Positions 1-8,028 of a stretch of 41,427 bases of DNA are shown one piece after another. A model generated the notes under the pieces. That model was not told where the DNA came from. It worked only from the letters and a program-made list of their open reading frames with translations, and did no database searches. Numbering within the stretch: position 1 is the first letter of the stretch; each line of letters starts with the position of its first letter. Origin of the DNA: Acidimicrobiia bacterium (GTDB lineage Bacteria > Actinomycetota > Acidimicrobiia > Acidimicrobiales > Aldehydirespiratoraceae); the NCBI GenBank assembly GCA_003231645.1, contig QIIW01000121.1, forward strand, positions 1 through 41,427, written 5' to 3'. The position numbers and the translations under genes were made by a program.

Positions 1-2
1 GG

Positions 3-992
3 TTCGATGAGCGAATAGGCACCAGCCTCTCGAGCTTCAGCACCATCGCTCTGCGAACAGAAGCCGCCGCCTCGTCGCAGATCGAGAATCTGTCCGCAGC
101 CGCCAGTTCCATCGCCGTGGCCGAGCATGCCGCACCGTCGGCTGGTCCACGCAAACCCGATGCCGAGCTCATCGCGGCGAACGTCGCAACACTGACCATG
201 GCGATGACCGGCGACGGGCCGATCGATGCCCTCCAGATCGTCGAGATCCAACAGGTTCTGCCGGAGGACTCCGCACCGGGCCTGACCGGCAGGTTCCGGG
301 ACGAACAGGTCTGGATTGGTGGCGATGCGTATTCGCCACACGGCGCAACCCACGTTGCTCCTCACTATGAACGGGTCCCGGCAGCGGTTGACGATCTCGT
401 CCGGTTCGTCAATCGGCAGGACCTGGGCGGGCTGGCTCACATCGCGGTCGCACATGCCCAGTTCGAAACGATCCACCCGTTCTCCGACGGCAACGGTCGG
501 ACCGGACGTGTCCTCATTCAACGGATGTTGCGTAACGCCGGACTCACTCGGTGGGTGATCTTGCCGCTCTCGGCAGGATTGTTGACCGACACCGCCCGGT
601 ACTTCGAGTCGCTCAATACCTACAGATCAGGGGACATCGAGTCGATCGTTTCCACGTTTGTCGACGCCACCTTCAGCTCGCTCGAGAACGCGAGCAGGCT
701 CGCTGAGGACCTCGCCTTCGTCCGGGGCTCGTGGAGCGACATGGTCTCGGCTCGTACTGACTCCACGGTCTGGCCTCTACTTGACTATTGCATCGGCCAT
801 CCCGCAGTCACGGCGTCGACTGTCGCGGCTGACCTGGCAGTATCGGACGTCGCGGCCCAAAACGCCATTGATCGGCTCACCGGGGTGGGGATACTCCGTC
901 AGAACTCACCGGCCAGGCGAAACCGGATCTGGCTTGTCCCCGATGTTCTCGACGCAGTCGATCAGTTCATGGAGCGGGCGCGCCGCAGATGA
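3..992 (+). CDS. Fic family AMPylase-type protein, 5'-truncated by the window edge
   Basis: The frame is open from base 3, so the start lies outside the window; 329 residues are visible. Fic proteins usually transfer AMP (or another nucleotide moiety) onto target hydroxyl groups. The core active-site loop HPFSDGNGRTGR is intact, with its catalytic His, acidic residue and phosphate-binding Arg. Near the visible N-terminus, about residues 24-29, SSQIEN fits the inhibitory (S/T)xxxE(G/N) motif of self-inhibited Fic proteins. The C-terminal ~90 residues look like a winged helix (VAADLAVSDVAAQNAIDRL), the usual layout of stand-alone Fic proteins. An internal ATG at 117 would drop the inhibitory motif, so I do not take it as the start. 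It is convergent with the nucleotidyltransferase gene. The target is unknown. Confidence 0.9.
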   Translation, partial: FDERIGTSLSSFSTIALRTEAAASSQIENLSAAASSIAVAEHAAPSAGPRKPDAELIAANVATLTMAMTGDGPIDALQIVEIQQVLPEDSAPGLTGRFRDEQVWIGGDAYSPHGATHVAPHYERVPAAVDDLVRFVNRQDLGGLAHIAVAHAQFETIHPFSDGNGRTGRVLIQRMLRNAGLTRWVILPLSAGLLTDTARYFESLNTYRSGDIESIVSTFVDATFSSLENASRLAEDLAFVRGSWSDMVSARTDSTVWPLLDYCIGHPAVTASTVAADLAVSDVAAQNAIDRLTGVGILRQNSPARRNRIWLVPDVLDAVDQFMERARRR

Positions 993-1093
993 AGGCTGAC
1001 GGCCGGCTCGTATCCCTGCTTTCTCTGGTGAACGATGGATACCTTCGGAGACATCGGCGCAACGATGTCAACGGCCAGTTGTTTCTGCGCGAC

Positions 1094-1750
1094 TCAAACA
1101 TCGTTCGGGGGCGCTTGCTCGGACAGTGCCCGCTCCGTGAAAGACGCCGCCTCGAACTTGAGCGGCCGGTTGACTCCATCGATCACCGGTAGTGGGGCCA
1201 TGGCGCCGGGGCCATCGGGTCGTTCGGTGCCGACCAAGTCGGCCGCTGCCGCGAGTCGATCGGGACTGGCATCGATTGTCGGGATCAGAGTAAGGACGTC
1301 GTCGGGGTCGGCCAGTCGCTGGCGCAGTGCTGCGGTGACGAATCGTCGATCCTTGGTGCGGCCCGCGACGGCCTTCGTAGCGACGAGATCTGCTGGACTG
1401 AGGCACCATCCGACGGCTCCCTCGGCGGCGGCCGGGGCGAATGGAACGACTCGCTGCTGCCAACCGACGGGTGAGCGGGACGTGTTCACCGACGCACCAT
1501 CGATGTAGAAACCATGTGTTTGATGAAACTGCGACAGCTCCCCCTGGTTCCCGTCGAGAGTGATGGCCTTTTCCTCGGTCGGGTCATCGGGCGGAAGGAG
1601 GTCGACTTCGGTGGACATCAGCAGTGCTTTTGTCATCAGACCCTCCGGGAAGGATCCCAAGATGGCTGCGGATCCGACCACGACGAAATCGTGTTCACCC
1701 AAGAGCTTCGCTGCTGCACGTAGAGCATGGGCCAGTTGGTCCCGGTTCAC
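1094..1750 (-). CDS. nucleotidyltransferase-fold protein, probable toxin-like partner of the upstream XRE protein
   Basis: A 218-residue protein with the minimal nucleotidyltransferase signature: a GS pair at residues 26-27 (VVVGSAAIL) followed by an acidic pair in STEVDLLPP (E48, D50). This resembles the DUF6036/MenT-like class of small NTases. The GTG start at 1750 overlaps the TGA stop of the upstream HTH gene as GTGA, so translation is probably coupled. The frame stays open further upstream, but that extension lies inside the HTH gene and reads as Arg/Pro-rich shadow sequence. NTases paired with a DNA-binding partner often act as toxin-antitoxin modules, as with MenAT. That role here is inference from arrangement only; an antibiotic-type NTase is the alternative. 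Confidence 0.8.
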   Translation of the reverse strand: MNRDQLAHALRAAAKLLGEHDFVVVGSAAILGSFPEGLMTKALLMSTEVDLLPPDDPTEEKAITLDGNQGELSQFHQTHGFYIDGASVNTSRSPVGWQQRVVPFAPAAAEGAVGWCLSPADLVATKAVAGRTKDRRFVTAALRQRLADPDDVLTLIPTIDASPDRLAAAADLVGTERPDGPGAMAPLPVIDGVNRPLKFEAASFTERALSEQAPPNDV

Positions 1751-2244
1751 GCGACGCGCGACCGTTCGAGCAACTCGAGACGTTCGCTGTCGGGGATGAC
1801 TCCGGCGAACGGTGAGGATGACAGGAGGCCTGTGTTGTCGCGATCCGGGACGCACAACACCACGAGGAGCATGGCGTCGTTTCCTTCGCTCAGGAGGCGA
1901 GACCATTCTTCGACGTAGGGATCCGGCATGATGTGGCCGAACCGTTCGAGATTCTCTGTGGCGATGGAGCGAACCTCCTGCGAGTCAAGAATGAAGCGTT
2001 CGGCGACACGAAGATGAAGTATGCGACTGAACCGCTCGGATCGATCGTGGCTGGGCTCGAGGGCGGCGGGGACGAGGACCGCCTGCCGACCGAAACGTGA
2101 GGCGGCTTCGATGAACGAGTCGAGATTCGGGGAGCGTCGGCCCGATTCGTAGAGTGAAATGGCGGGCTGTGTGACACCGAGCTTCTCGGCGAACTCGGCC
2201 TGAGTCATACCTCCGAGGTGGCGCAAGTATTCCACGAGATTCAT
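1747..2244 (-). CDS. XRE-family HTH regulator, probable antitoxin/autorepressor
   Basis: A 165-residue protein. Residues 1-55 form a Cro/C1-type helix-turn-helix: MTQAEFAEKLGVTQPAISLYESG is the classic recognition segment. The remaining ~110 residues match no family I recognise; a degradable or partner-binding region is possible. The ATG lies only a few bases downstream of a good promoter (2251-2279), so the mRNA is probably leaderless. Two tandem ATGCAAG repeats in the promoter could be the operator. It is coupled to the NTase gene by a 4-base overlap. Regulator first and NTase second is the order expected for an autoregulated toxin-antitoxin operon, though no toxicity can be read from sequence. 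Confidence 0.85.
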   Translation of the reverse strand: MNLVEYLRHLGGMTQAEFAEKLGVTQPAISLYESGRRSPNLDSFIEAASRFGRQAVLVPAALEPSHDRSERFSRILHLRVAERFILDSQEVRSIATENLERFGHIMPDPYVEEWSRLLSEGNDAMLLVVLCVPDRDNTGLLSSSPFAGVIPDSERLELLERSRVA

Positions 2245-2250
2245 GGGTTA

Positions 2251-2279
2251 AATATAACAAATTGTCATGCAAGATGCAA
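2251..2279 (-). promoter_or_regulatory. Leaderless-type promoter of the XRE/NTase pair with tandem repeat
   Basis: Read on the minus strand there is a -35-like TTGCAT (2274-2279), a 17-base spacer and a -10 TATATT (2251-2256). The ATG follows six bases after the -10 box, so the transcript should begin at or next to the start codon. The heptamer ATGCAAG (plus strand) occurs twice back to back at 2267-2280 and overlaps the -35 element, a plausible operator for the encoded XRE protein. The area is AT-rich against a high-GC background. Confidence 0.65.
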
Positions 2280-2478
2280 GATCATCTCCGTTGTCGTGAT
2301 TCCGCGGTGCGGCCGTTGGCGCACCGCGGTTTGGAAGGCATTCGTGACGCGATTGGTGAGGTGCAGGCCAATGGACCCGTTCGTGCAGATCCAGCAGTTG
2401 GTAATCGCGAGGCGTGGCAACGGGCCGACATACAATCTCGGCGGTTGTTCCGTCAGCACAGCCCGCCATACTCGGCGC

Positions 2479-2925
2479 ATGCGGATTCTCTCGCGTCGTT
2501 CGGTCTGGATCCAGGCATTCGCCGCGGTGTTTCTCGTCCCCGGCCTGGCCACGGCGGTGGCGCTCGGCGTCGGCTGGATCGTCGCTCGATCAAGTGCCGG
2601 CGGGAGTCCCGGCGTGGAGGCCCCGAATACGGCCGCCGTCTTCGTGCTGGTGGCCGGGCTCGTCTATGTCCTCGTTCTTCCGCTGGTCGTCCGGCTGCTG
2701 TTGTTGCCCGGCCGGCGTCTCACCCCCGGGGTCCTGGCGTTGGTCACCCCACTCGTGTTCGTAAATCTCGCAATCGCCGTTCATGGGTTGATCCCGCTGT
2801 TGGGGGCGCGGACATCGGCCACCACAACGGCCCTGGTGCTGATCGCGTTCGAGACGCTGGTCCTCGCCCGCACCTTCGGGCTTGAATCGATGGGGGCCGA
2901 ACCGGACACCATCGTCACCGAGTGA
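2479..2925 (+). CDS. small four-helix membrane protein of unknown function
   Basis: A 148-residue protein with four predicted membrane helices, roughly at residues 10-34, 49-75, 82-107 and 113-130, separated by short polar loops (RSSAGGSPG, LPGRRLTP). The C-terminus is acidic and soluble. I chose the ATG at 2479 because the frame upstream (from 2218) encodes hydrophilic sequence unlike a membrane protein. No catalytic motif is visible and I do not recognise the family. It ends 15 bases before the end of the convergent methyltransferase gene. Confidence 0.6.
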   Translation: MRILSRRSVWIQAFAAVFLVPGLATAVALGVGWIVARSSAGGSPGVEAPNTAAVFVLVAGLVYVLVLPLVVRLLLLPGRRLTPGVLALVTPLVFVNLAIAVHGLIPLLGARTSATTTALVLIAFETLVLARTFGLESMGAEPDTIVTE

Positions 2926-2940
2926 GGCGCCGGACTGCCG

Positions 2941-3561
2941 TCAGCAGGCCTGACCGGCAGCGACACCCAGGATCGCCACCAGGAATTCGGCATCGTCGGC
3001 AAGCGGGCGCATGTCCCAGGTCGCAACCTTCAACTCCGGGACCAATCCGGCCTCGCTCACGTCGGTGAAGAACTCGGCGAACTCGTAGCCACGTCCGGCT
3101 CCGAAGCCGACCACGATCCGCCCATTGTCGACCAGATGAGCACGCAGGTGGGCCAGCACCCGCTGCCGGGTGCTCGGCGCCAGGAACGGCATCACGTTGC
3201 CGACGCACGAGATCACGTCGAAGCCCTCGGTTATGCCATTGGCGATCAGGTCGAGTTCGGCCAGATCACCGACCAGCCACCTCGGTCCGGGGTGATCCTT
3301 TTCGGCCGCGGCGATCAGTACCGGGTCGACATCCACGCCGACCACGTCGTGACCGAGGCCGGCGAGGATCGCAGCGACCCGACCGGGTCCGCAGCCGGCG
3401 TCGAGAATTCGCCCGCCGCGCGGCGCCATGGCGTCGACGAACCGGGCCTCTCCGGCGAGATCGTCACCGGCGGCCTCCATGGCCCGGAAACGCTCGACGT
3501 ACCAGTCGGAATGACCCGGATTCGCCCTGGTGATCTCGACCCATGCACTCTGCTCGACCAT
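2941..3561 (-). CDS. class I SAM-dependent methyltransferase
   Basis: A 206-residue protein with the Rossmann methyltransferase core: motif I ILDAGCGPGRVA (residues ~52-63), the acidic loop VVGVDVDP that holds the SAM ribose, and motif IV-like GFDVISCVGNVMPFL. The substrate cannot be deduced; the family covers small molecules, lipids and proteins. An AGGAGG Shine-Dalgarno lies four bases before the ATG at 3561, which fixes the start. It is transcribed alone, convergent with the small membrane protein gene and divergent from the metallophosphoesterase gene. Confidence 0.85.
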   Translation of the reverse strand: MVEQSAWVEITRANPGHSDWYVERFRAMEAAGDDLAGEARFVDAMAPRGGRILDAGCGPGRVAAILAGLGHDVVGVDVDPVLIAAAEKDHPGPRWLVGDLAELDLIANGITEGFDVISCVGNVMPFLAPSTRQRVLAHLRAHLVDNGRIVVGFGAGRGYEFAEFFTDVSEAGLVPELKVATWDMRPLADDAEFLVAILGVAAGQAC

Positions 3562-3722
3562 TCGGCCTCCTCGCCCTCATCGTACGGCGGATCGGATCGG
3601 GCCAACGCCGGGACCGAGGTCGATTCGGGGTCTGATCCACCGACAACTCAACGGGTCCCGTTGCCCGCCGCCGCGGGCCAGTCTCGAACATCAGCGGGGG
3701 CCTCTGATACGAATGGGTGATC

Positions 3723-5402
3723 ATGTCGGATCTGACCGTCGCCCTGGTGACCGATACCCACATTCGCCCGAACTACGACGACGGCCAGATGGCGTTCGCC
3801 TCGGACGCTTCCCACAACGACCGAAATCGGGTGGCCGCCGCGGCCATCCGGGCCATGCAACCCGATCTGGTGATGCATATCGGCGATGTCGTGCACCCCA
3901 TTCCCACATTGCCGGCCCACGCCGATGCGCTGCAGGTGGCGGCCGAGATCTACGCGGATCTGGGGGCTCCCTTGGCCGTCGTTCCCGGTAACCACGACGT
4001 CGGTGACAAGAGCGCAAGTGGATCGGCCCCGGCTTACGTGAAGGAGGGAAGGAAGGCCTTCAGGCGAACCTGGGGCGCACCGTTCCGGAGTTTCGATTCC
4101 GGCGGCGTGCACTTCGTGATCGTCGACGGGGGGTTGCTCGGTGTCGACACGGCCGAGGGAGAGGCCCAGTGGAGATGGCTCGAGTCCGACCTGCGGGAGA
4201 ACGAGGTCCGGTGCTTCGCGTTCATGCACTACCCGCCGTTTCTAACCGAACCTGACGAAGATGAGCACTACGACAATCTCGAAACCGCGGTTCGAGCCCG
4301 ACTGCTGGCGCTACTGGTCGACAACGGTGTCGAGGCGGTCTTCAGTGGTCACGTCCATCGCTTCTTTCTCAATCGACTGTCGGGGGTGGATTTCGTCTCG
4401 TTGCCGTCGGCGGCTTTCACGCGGCCCGAGTACAGCGCCATGAGGCCCCGGCCCCCGGCCGACGCCGAGAACGGACGTGATGACCGCGAGCATCTCGGAA
4501 TCTGCAAGCTCGCGATCACCGACTCCGGATACACGCTCGAGGTCGTGCGTCTGCACAGCAAGGCCCCCGGTCCGCCGGCTCCGGCCAAGCCGTTGGGGGT
4601 GTGGCTGCGTCATCGCCTCGGCCGTCGTACCGAGCTGCCGTACGGCGACCTGGACGCCCTGAAGCGCAAGGTGGCCCGTGACGAGGCCGCACTGCTGCAG
4701 GTACTCGATCTGGGACTGTCCCACGTGCGCATACCACTGGCCGACCTACGAGACGGCGACGTTCGTTTCCGGCTCGAGTGGTTGAAGCGCCACGGCGTGA
4801 GCACCCATGTCTTTTCCGGCGGACTACCGACGCCGGCCCAATACGACCTCCACGACCGCTACGGCGGCGACTCGGCCTGGGAGGTCGTGGTCACAGACGA
4901 GGATCTGGCCGGTCTCAAGGCGCTGCTGCGGGCCTGGGAAGGACCGGGGTTGACGGTCGGCCGCATCGGCAAGAGCACACAGGTCGACAGCACGTATTTT
5001 TCGCACTTTCCCCGCGAAGGCTTCCACCCGTCGCACCCATCCCTGGAATCGCTGGCCCGAGCCGGGGCCCGAGGATTCGCATTCCGCGTGGCAGCCGAAG
5101 GCCCGGTCGACGAACAGGTCGGCGCGGCGCTCGAGCGGGCCGAACAGCTCGGTGTGCGGGCCACCTGCCACGTGGAACTCCCCTTCCGGTCCGAAGCCCT
5201 GGCCCAAATCGACGATGTGCTGGTGGAGCGGCGGGTTCTCGCCGCCGCGCACGCCGCGGTCGCGTATCCCGAGGTGCGTGTTTTCATCGACATGCTCGTG
5301 GACAAGGACCGCGGATACTGGTGCCGGAACGGGCTGGTTGACGGTGCCGACCAGCCGCGAGCCGCCTATCGGGCGTTGAAGTCGATGCCGGCCGGCCGCT
5401 GA
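3723..5402 (+). CDS. calcineurin-like metallophosphoesterase fused to a barrel-like C-terminal domain
   Basis: A 559-residue protein. Residues 1-~285 carry all dimetal phosphoesterase motifs in order: D11-T-H13, GD at 54-55, GNHD at 89-92, H169 in MHYPP, and GHVH at 209-212. This is the set seen in CpdA/Icc-type cyclic nucleotide phosphodiesterases and other phosphoesterases. Residues ~290-559 form a second domain with repeated helix/strand units (for example LGLSHVRIPLADL and GVSTHVFSGG) that read like a TIM barrel, perhaps glycosidase- or sugar-isomerase-like; I cannot name its family. No signal peptide is visible. A GTG at 3717 is an alternative start two codons earlier. The phosphoesterase call is firm; the substrate and the role of the second domain are unknown. 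Confidence 0.85.
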   Translation: MSDLTVALVTDTHIRPNYDDGQMAFASDASHNDRNRVAAAAIRAMQPDLVMHIGDVVHPIPTLPAHADALQVAAEIYADLGAPLAVVPGNHDVGDKSASGSAPAYVKEGRKAFRRTWGAPFRSFDSGGVHFVIVDGGLLGVDTAEGEAQWRWLESDLRENEVRCFAFMHYPPFLTEPDEDEHYDNLETAVRARLLALLVDNGVEAVFSGHVHRFFLNRLSGVDFVSLPSAAFTRPEYSAMRPRPPADAENGRDDREHLGICKLAITDSGYTLEVVRLHSKAPGPPAPAKPLGVWLRHRLGRRTELPYGDLDALKRKVARDEAALLQVLDLGLSHVRIPLADLRDGDVRFRLEWLKRHGVSTHVFSGGLPTPAQYDLHDRYGGDSAWEVVVTDEDLAGLKALLRAWEGPGLTVGRIGKSTQVDSTYFSHFPREGFHPSHPSLESLARAGARGFAFRVAAEGPVDEQVGAALERAEQLGVRATCHVELPFRSEALAQIDDVLVERRVLAAAHAAVAYPEVRVFIDMLVDKDRGYWCRNGLVDGADQPRAAYRALKSMPAGR

Positions 5403-5499
5403 CATCGTCGGTGGCCTCGGAGTCGGCCGCGACCCCTGAACCGTGGTAGTCAGGACCAGGCCCCGTCGTGGGGAAGGAACAGAGACAGGTGACGACCCG

Positions 5500-6711
5500 A
5501 TGATCTCATTGTCACTCACGCCGGAGCAGGAGGAGATGCGGCGGGTCGCCCATGACTTCGCCGCCCGTGAGATTCGTCCCGTGGCGGCCGAGTACGACGA
5601 GCGCGAGGAGCCGGCCTGGCCGGTGCTCGAAAAGGCCAACCAGGCCGGACTGTTGTCGTTCGGGCTGCCCGAGCAGTACGGGGGAGGGGGCGTCCCCGGC
5701 GGACTGGTGGGCGTCACCAACTTCGTGGTCATGGAGGAATTGGCCTGGGGATGCCCGGCAATCGCCACCACGATCGGGTCGTCGGTGTACGCGGCCGGAC
5801 CCATCATCGCCTTCGGCACACCCGAACAACAGCAGCGGTTCATCCCGCGCTTCTGCGACCAGGACACCGTCCGGCTGGGAGCGGTGTGCATCACCGAGCC
5901 CCAGGGCGGCACTGACGTGGCGGCCATGCGCACGACCTATCGTCGTGACGGCGACGAATACGTGCTGTCGGGGACGAAGTGCTTCATCACCAACGGCGGT
6001 ATCGCCGACCTGCACATCGTGTTCGCCGTCGATCGGCCCGGCTCCGGCTGGAGCGGGATGGCCGGGTTCATCGTCGAGAAGGGCACGCCGGGTCTGGAGA
6101 TGGGCAAGGTCGAGCGCAAGCTCGGTGTGCGTGCCTCCCACACGGCCGAGGTGGTGCTGTCCGATTGTCGCATACCGGTCGAGAACCGGCTCGGTGGTGT
6201 GAATCCCTCGGTGGTGCCCGGCGCCAGATCGGACGGCGGGTCGGGACCGAATCCCCTGCTCCTGCTCCAGTACTCGCGAATGATCTACGCCGCCACCTCC
6301 ATCGGTCTGGCCCGTGCCGCCTACGAATACGCCCTGGCCTATGCGTGCGATCGTGAGTCGGCCGGTCAACCGATCGCCGGCCACCAGGCGGTGGCGGCCA
6401 AGCTCGCCGACATGGCGATGGCGATCGACGCCGCCCGGCTGCTGCTGTGGCGGGCCGGGTGGATGGTCGACGAGGGCCTGCCGCTGCACCGAGGTGAGGG
6501 CTCGATGGCCAAGTGTTTCGCGGCCGACACCGCGGTGAACGTCACACGTGAAGCGGTGCAGATTCTCGGTGGACACGGCTACATGCGTGATCATCCGGTC
6601 GAGAGATGGTTCCGGGACGCCAAGGTGTACCAGATCTGGGAAGGCACCAACGAGATCCAGCGCACGATCATCGCGCGGGCCCTGGTCGACGATCGCGGCG
6701 GCGGTCGGTGA
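5500..6711 (+). CDS. acyl-CoA dehydrogenase
   Basis: A 403-residue FAD enzyme that would introduce an alpha-beta double bond into an acyl-CoA and pass electrons to ETF. The visible signatures are CITEPQGGTDVAAM (flavin/substrate loop), HTAEVVLSDCRIP, a C-terminal QILGGHGYMRDHPVERWFRD segment, and IWEGTNEIQ, whose first Glu is the catalytic base position of the medium-chain type. The length is normal. The ATG at 5500 begins MISLSLTPEQEEMRR, the usual N-terminus; the frame stays open upstream but reads as non-homologous basic sequence. The stop overlaps the next gene's GTG by four bases, so the dehydrogenase and the FAD oxidoreductase are probably co-translated. The chain length or branched substrate is not predictable. 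Confidence 0.93.
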   Translation: MISLSLTPEQEEMRRVAHDFAAREIRPVAAEYDEREEPAWPVLEKANQAGLLSFGLPEQYGGGGVPGGLVGVTNFVVMEELAWGCPAIATTIGSSVYAAGPIIAFGTPEQQQRFIPRFCDQDTVRLGAVCITEPQGGTDVAAMRTTYRRDGDEYVLSGTKCFITNGGIADLHIVFAVDRPGSGWSGMAGFIVEKGTPGLEMGKVERKLGVRASHTAEVVLSDCRIPVENRLGGVNPSVVPGARSDGGSGPNPLLLLQYSRMIYAATSIGLARAAYEYALAYACDRESAGQPIAGHQAVAAKLADMAMAIDAARLLLWRAGWMVDEGLPLHRGEGSMAKCFAADTAVNVTREAVQILGGHGYMRDHPVERWFRDAKVYQIWEGTNEIQRTIIARALVDDRGGGR

Positions 6712-8009
6712 GCGCCACCGCGGCGTATTCGACATGGCGGGAGCCGGCTCGTGACCTGCCGGTGATCGGCCACCCTGACGTGTTGGTGGTGGGTGCCGGA
6801 TCGGCGGGGATCGCCGCGGCATTGGCGAGTTCGCGGCGGGGAGCGCAGACCTGGCTGGTCGAGCGCCTGAGCCACGTCGGCGGGCTGGCCGGCTTCGGCC
6901 TGATCAACCTGCTGCTGAGCCTCGACGACGGGGACGGCCGACAGGTGGTGGCGGGAATCTGCCAGGAATTTGTCGACGCCCTCGACGCCCTGGGAGCGGC
7001 CCGCCACCCGAGCCGGTCCGACTGGGGGAGTGAAGACCCCGGGGCGGTCGAGCAATGGCGGAAGTGGGGTCTGATCTGGGGCGCACCCCCGGAGAGCGTG
7101 CGCTACTCGGTGGCGTTCGAACCCGAGTCGTTCATCAATGTCGCCTACGACCTGCTCGAAGCACACGGAGTGCAGCTGCGGCTTCACACCGGCTGCGCGG
7201 CGACCCACACCACCGACGGCCGCATCGAAGCCGTGGTCGTCGAATCGAAGGCCGGACGCCAGGTGATCATGCCCACCTTGGTCATCGACACGACCGGCGA
7301 CGGCGACGTGTTCACCTACGCCGGAGCCACCGCCGAAGCGGTCGCCATCCATCCCCACCAATGGTTCCGCATGGGTGGTGTCACCGGGCTCGACGGCGAC
7401 GAGCCCATGGCCGGAGGGATCTTCTTCCGTACCACCGACCCGGGCCGGGTGCTCGTACCCTGGGGAGGGCCGGGATTCGCGCCGTCGCGAATCAACCCGG
7501 TCGATCCGGTCGAACTCACCCGGGCCGAGGTCGAGTGTCGCCGTGGGGTCATGGCCGAGGTCGCCCGGCTGCGTGAGCAGGCCCCGGGCTTCGGTGAGGC
7601 CTGGCTCGACGACATCACCAAGCAGTTGGGGATCACCGAGTCTCGACGACTGGTCGGCGACTACGTCCTGGAGAAGAACGACGGCGATCGACGGTTTGCC
7701 GATTCGGTGGCTCGGACCGGGCACTGGACCCGGCGCGGGGTCGTCTACGACATCCCGTATCGCTGCCTGACCACGCCGGCCGTTTCCAATCTGCTCACCG
7801 CCGGGCGCTGCATCTCGACCAGCCGGTATGTGCACCAGGCGACCAAGGAAATCCCCGCGGCCATGGCGACCGGTGAGGCCGCCGGTGCGGCCGCGGTCGC
7901 GGCGCTCGATGTCGGCGCGCAGGTGCACGCCGTCGATGTGGAGGCATTGCGGCTCGATTTGGCGGCCGCCGGCGCGATGGTCGGGGGTGAGCCGGTGCCC
8001 GGCATGTGA
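6708..8009 (+). CDS. FAD-dependent oxidoreductase (FAD_oxidored family)
   Basis: A 433-residue protein with an N-terminal dinucleotide fold, VLVVGAGSAGIAAALASSRRG (~residues 25-45), followed by an acidic ribose-binding end (WLVER) and the SHVGG loop typical of the FAD-dependent oxidoreductase family PF12831. A second nucleotide-contact strand, VIDTTGDGDVFTYAGA, lies in the middle, and the C-terminal CISTSRYVHQATKEIPAAMATGEAAG segment closes the flavin site. The GTG start at 6708 is embedded in the stop of the acyl-CoA dehydrogenase gene. The substrate is unknown; coupling suggests a joint catabolic step on an acyl or hydroxy acid. Its end abuts the truncated desaturase gene 19 bases away. Confidence 0.85.
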   Translation: MSATAAYSTWREPARDLPVIGHPDVLVVGAGSAGIAAALASSRRGAQTWLVERLSHVGGLAGFGLINLLLSLDDGDGRQVVAGICQEFVDALDALGAARHPSRSDWGSEDPGAVEQWRKWGLIWGAPPESVRYSVAFEPESFINVAYDLLEAHGVQLRLHTGCAATHTTDGRIEAVVVESKAGRQVIMPTLVIDTTGDGDVFTYAGATAEAVAIHPHQWFRMGGVTGLDGDEPMAGGIFFRTTDPGRVLVPWGGPGFAPSRINPVDPVELTRAEVECRRGVMAEVARLREQAPGFGEAWLDDITKQLGITESRRLVGDYVLEKNDGDRRFADSVARTGHWTRRGVVYDIPYRCLTTPAVSNLLTAGRCISTSRYVHQATKEIPAAMATGEAAGAAAVAALDVGAQVHAVDVEALRLDLAAAGAMVGGEPVPGM

Positions 8010-8028
8010 CCGGCGCGGCGGTCGCCGA

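Noticed and set aside
2218..2478. N-terminal extension of the small membrane protein
   Set aside because: It begins on the opposite side of the XRE promoter and encodes polar, Cys/Arg-rich sequence; the ATG at 2479 directly precedes the first membrane helix.
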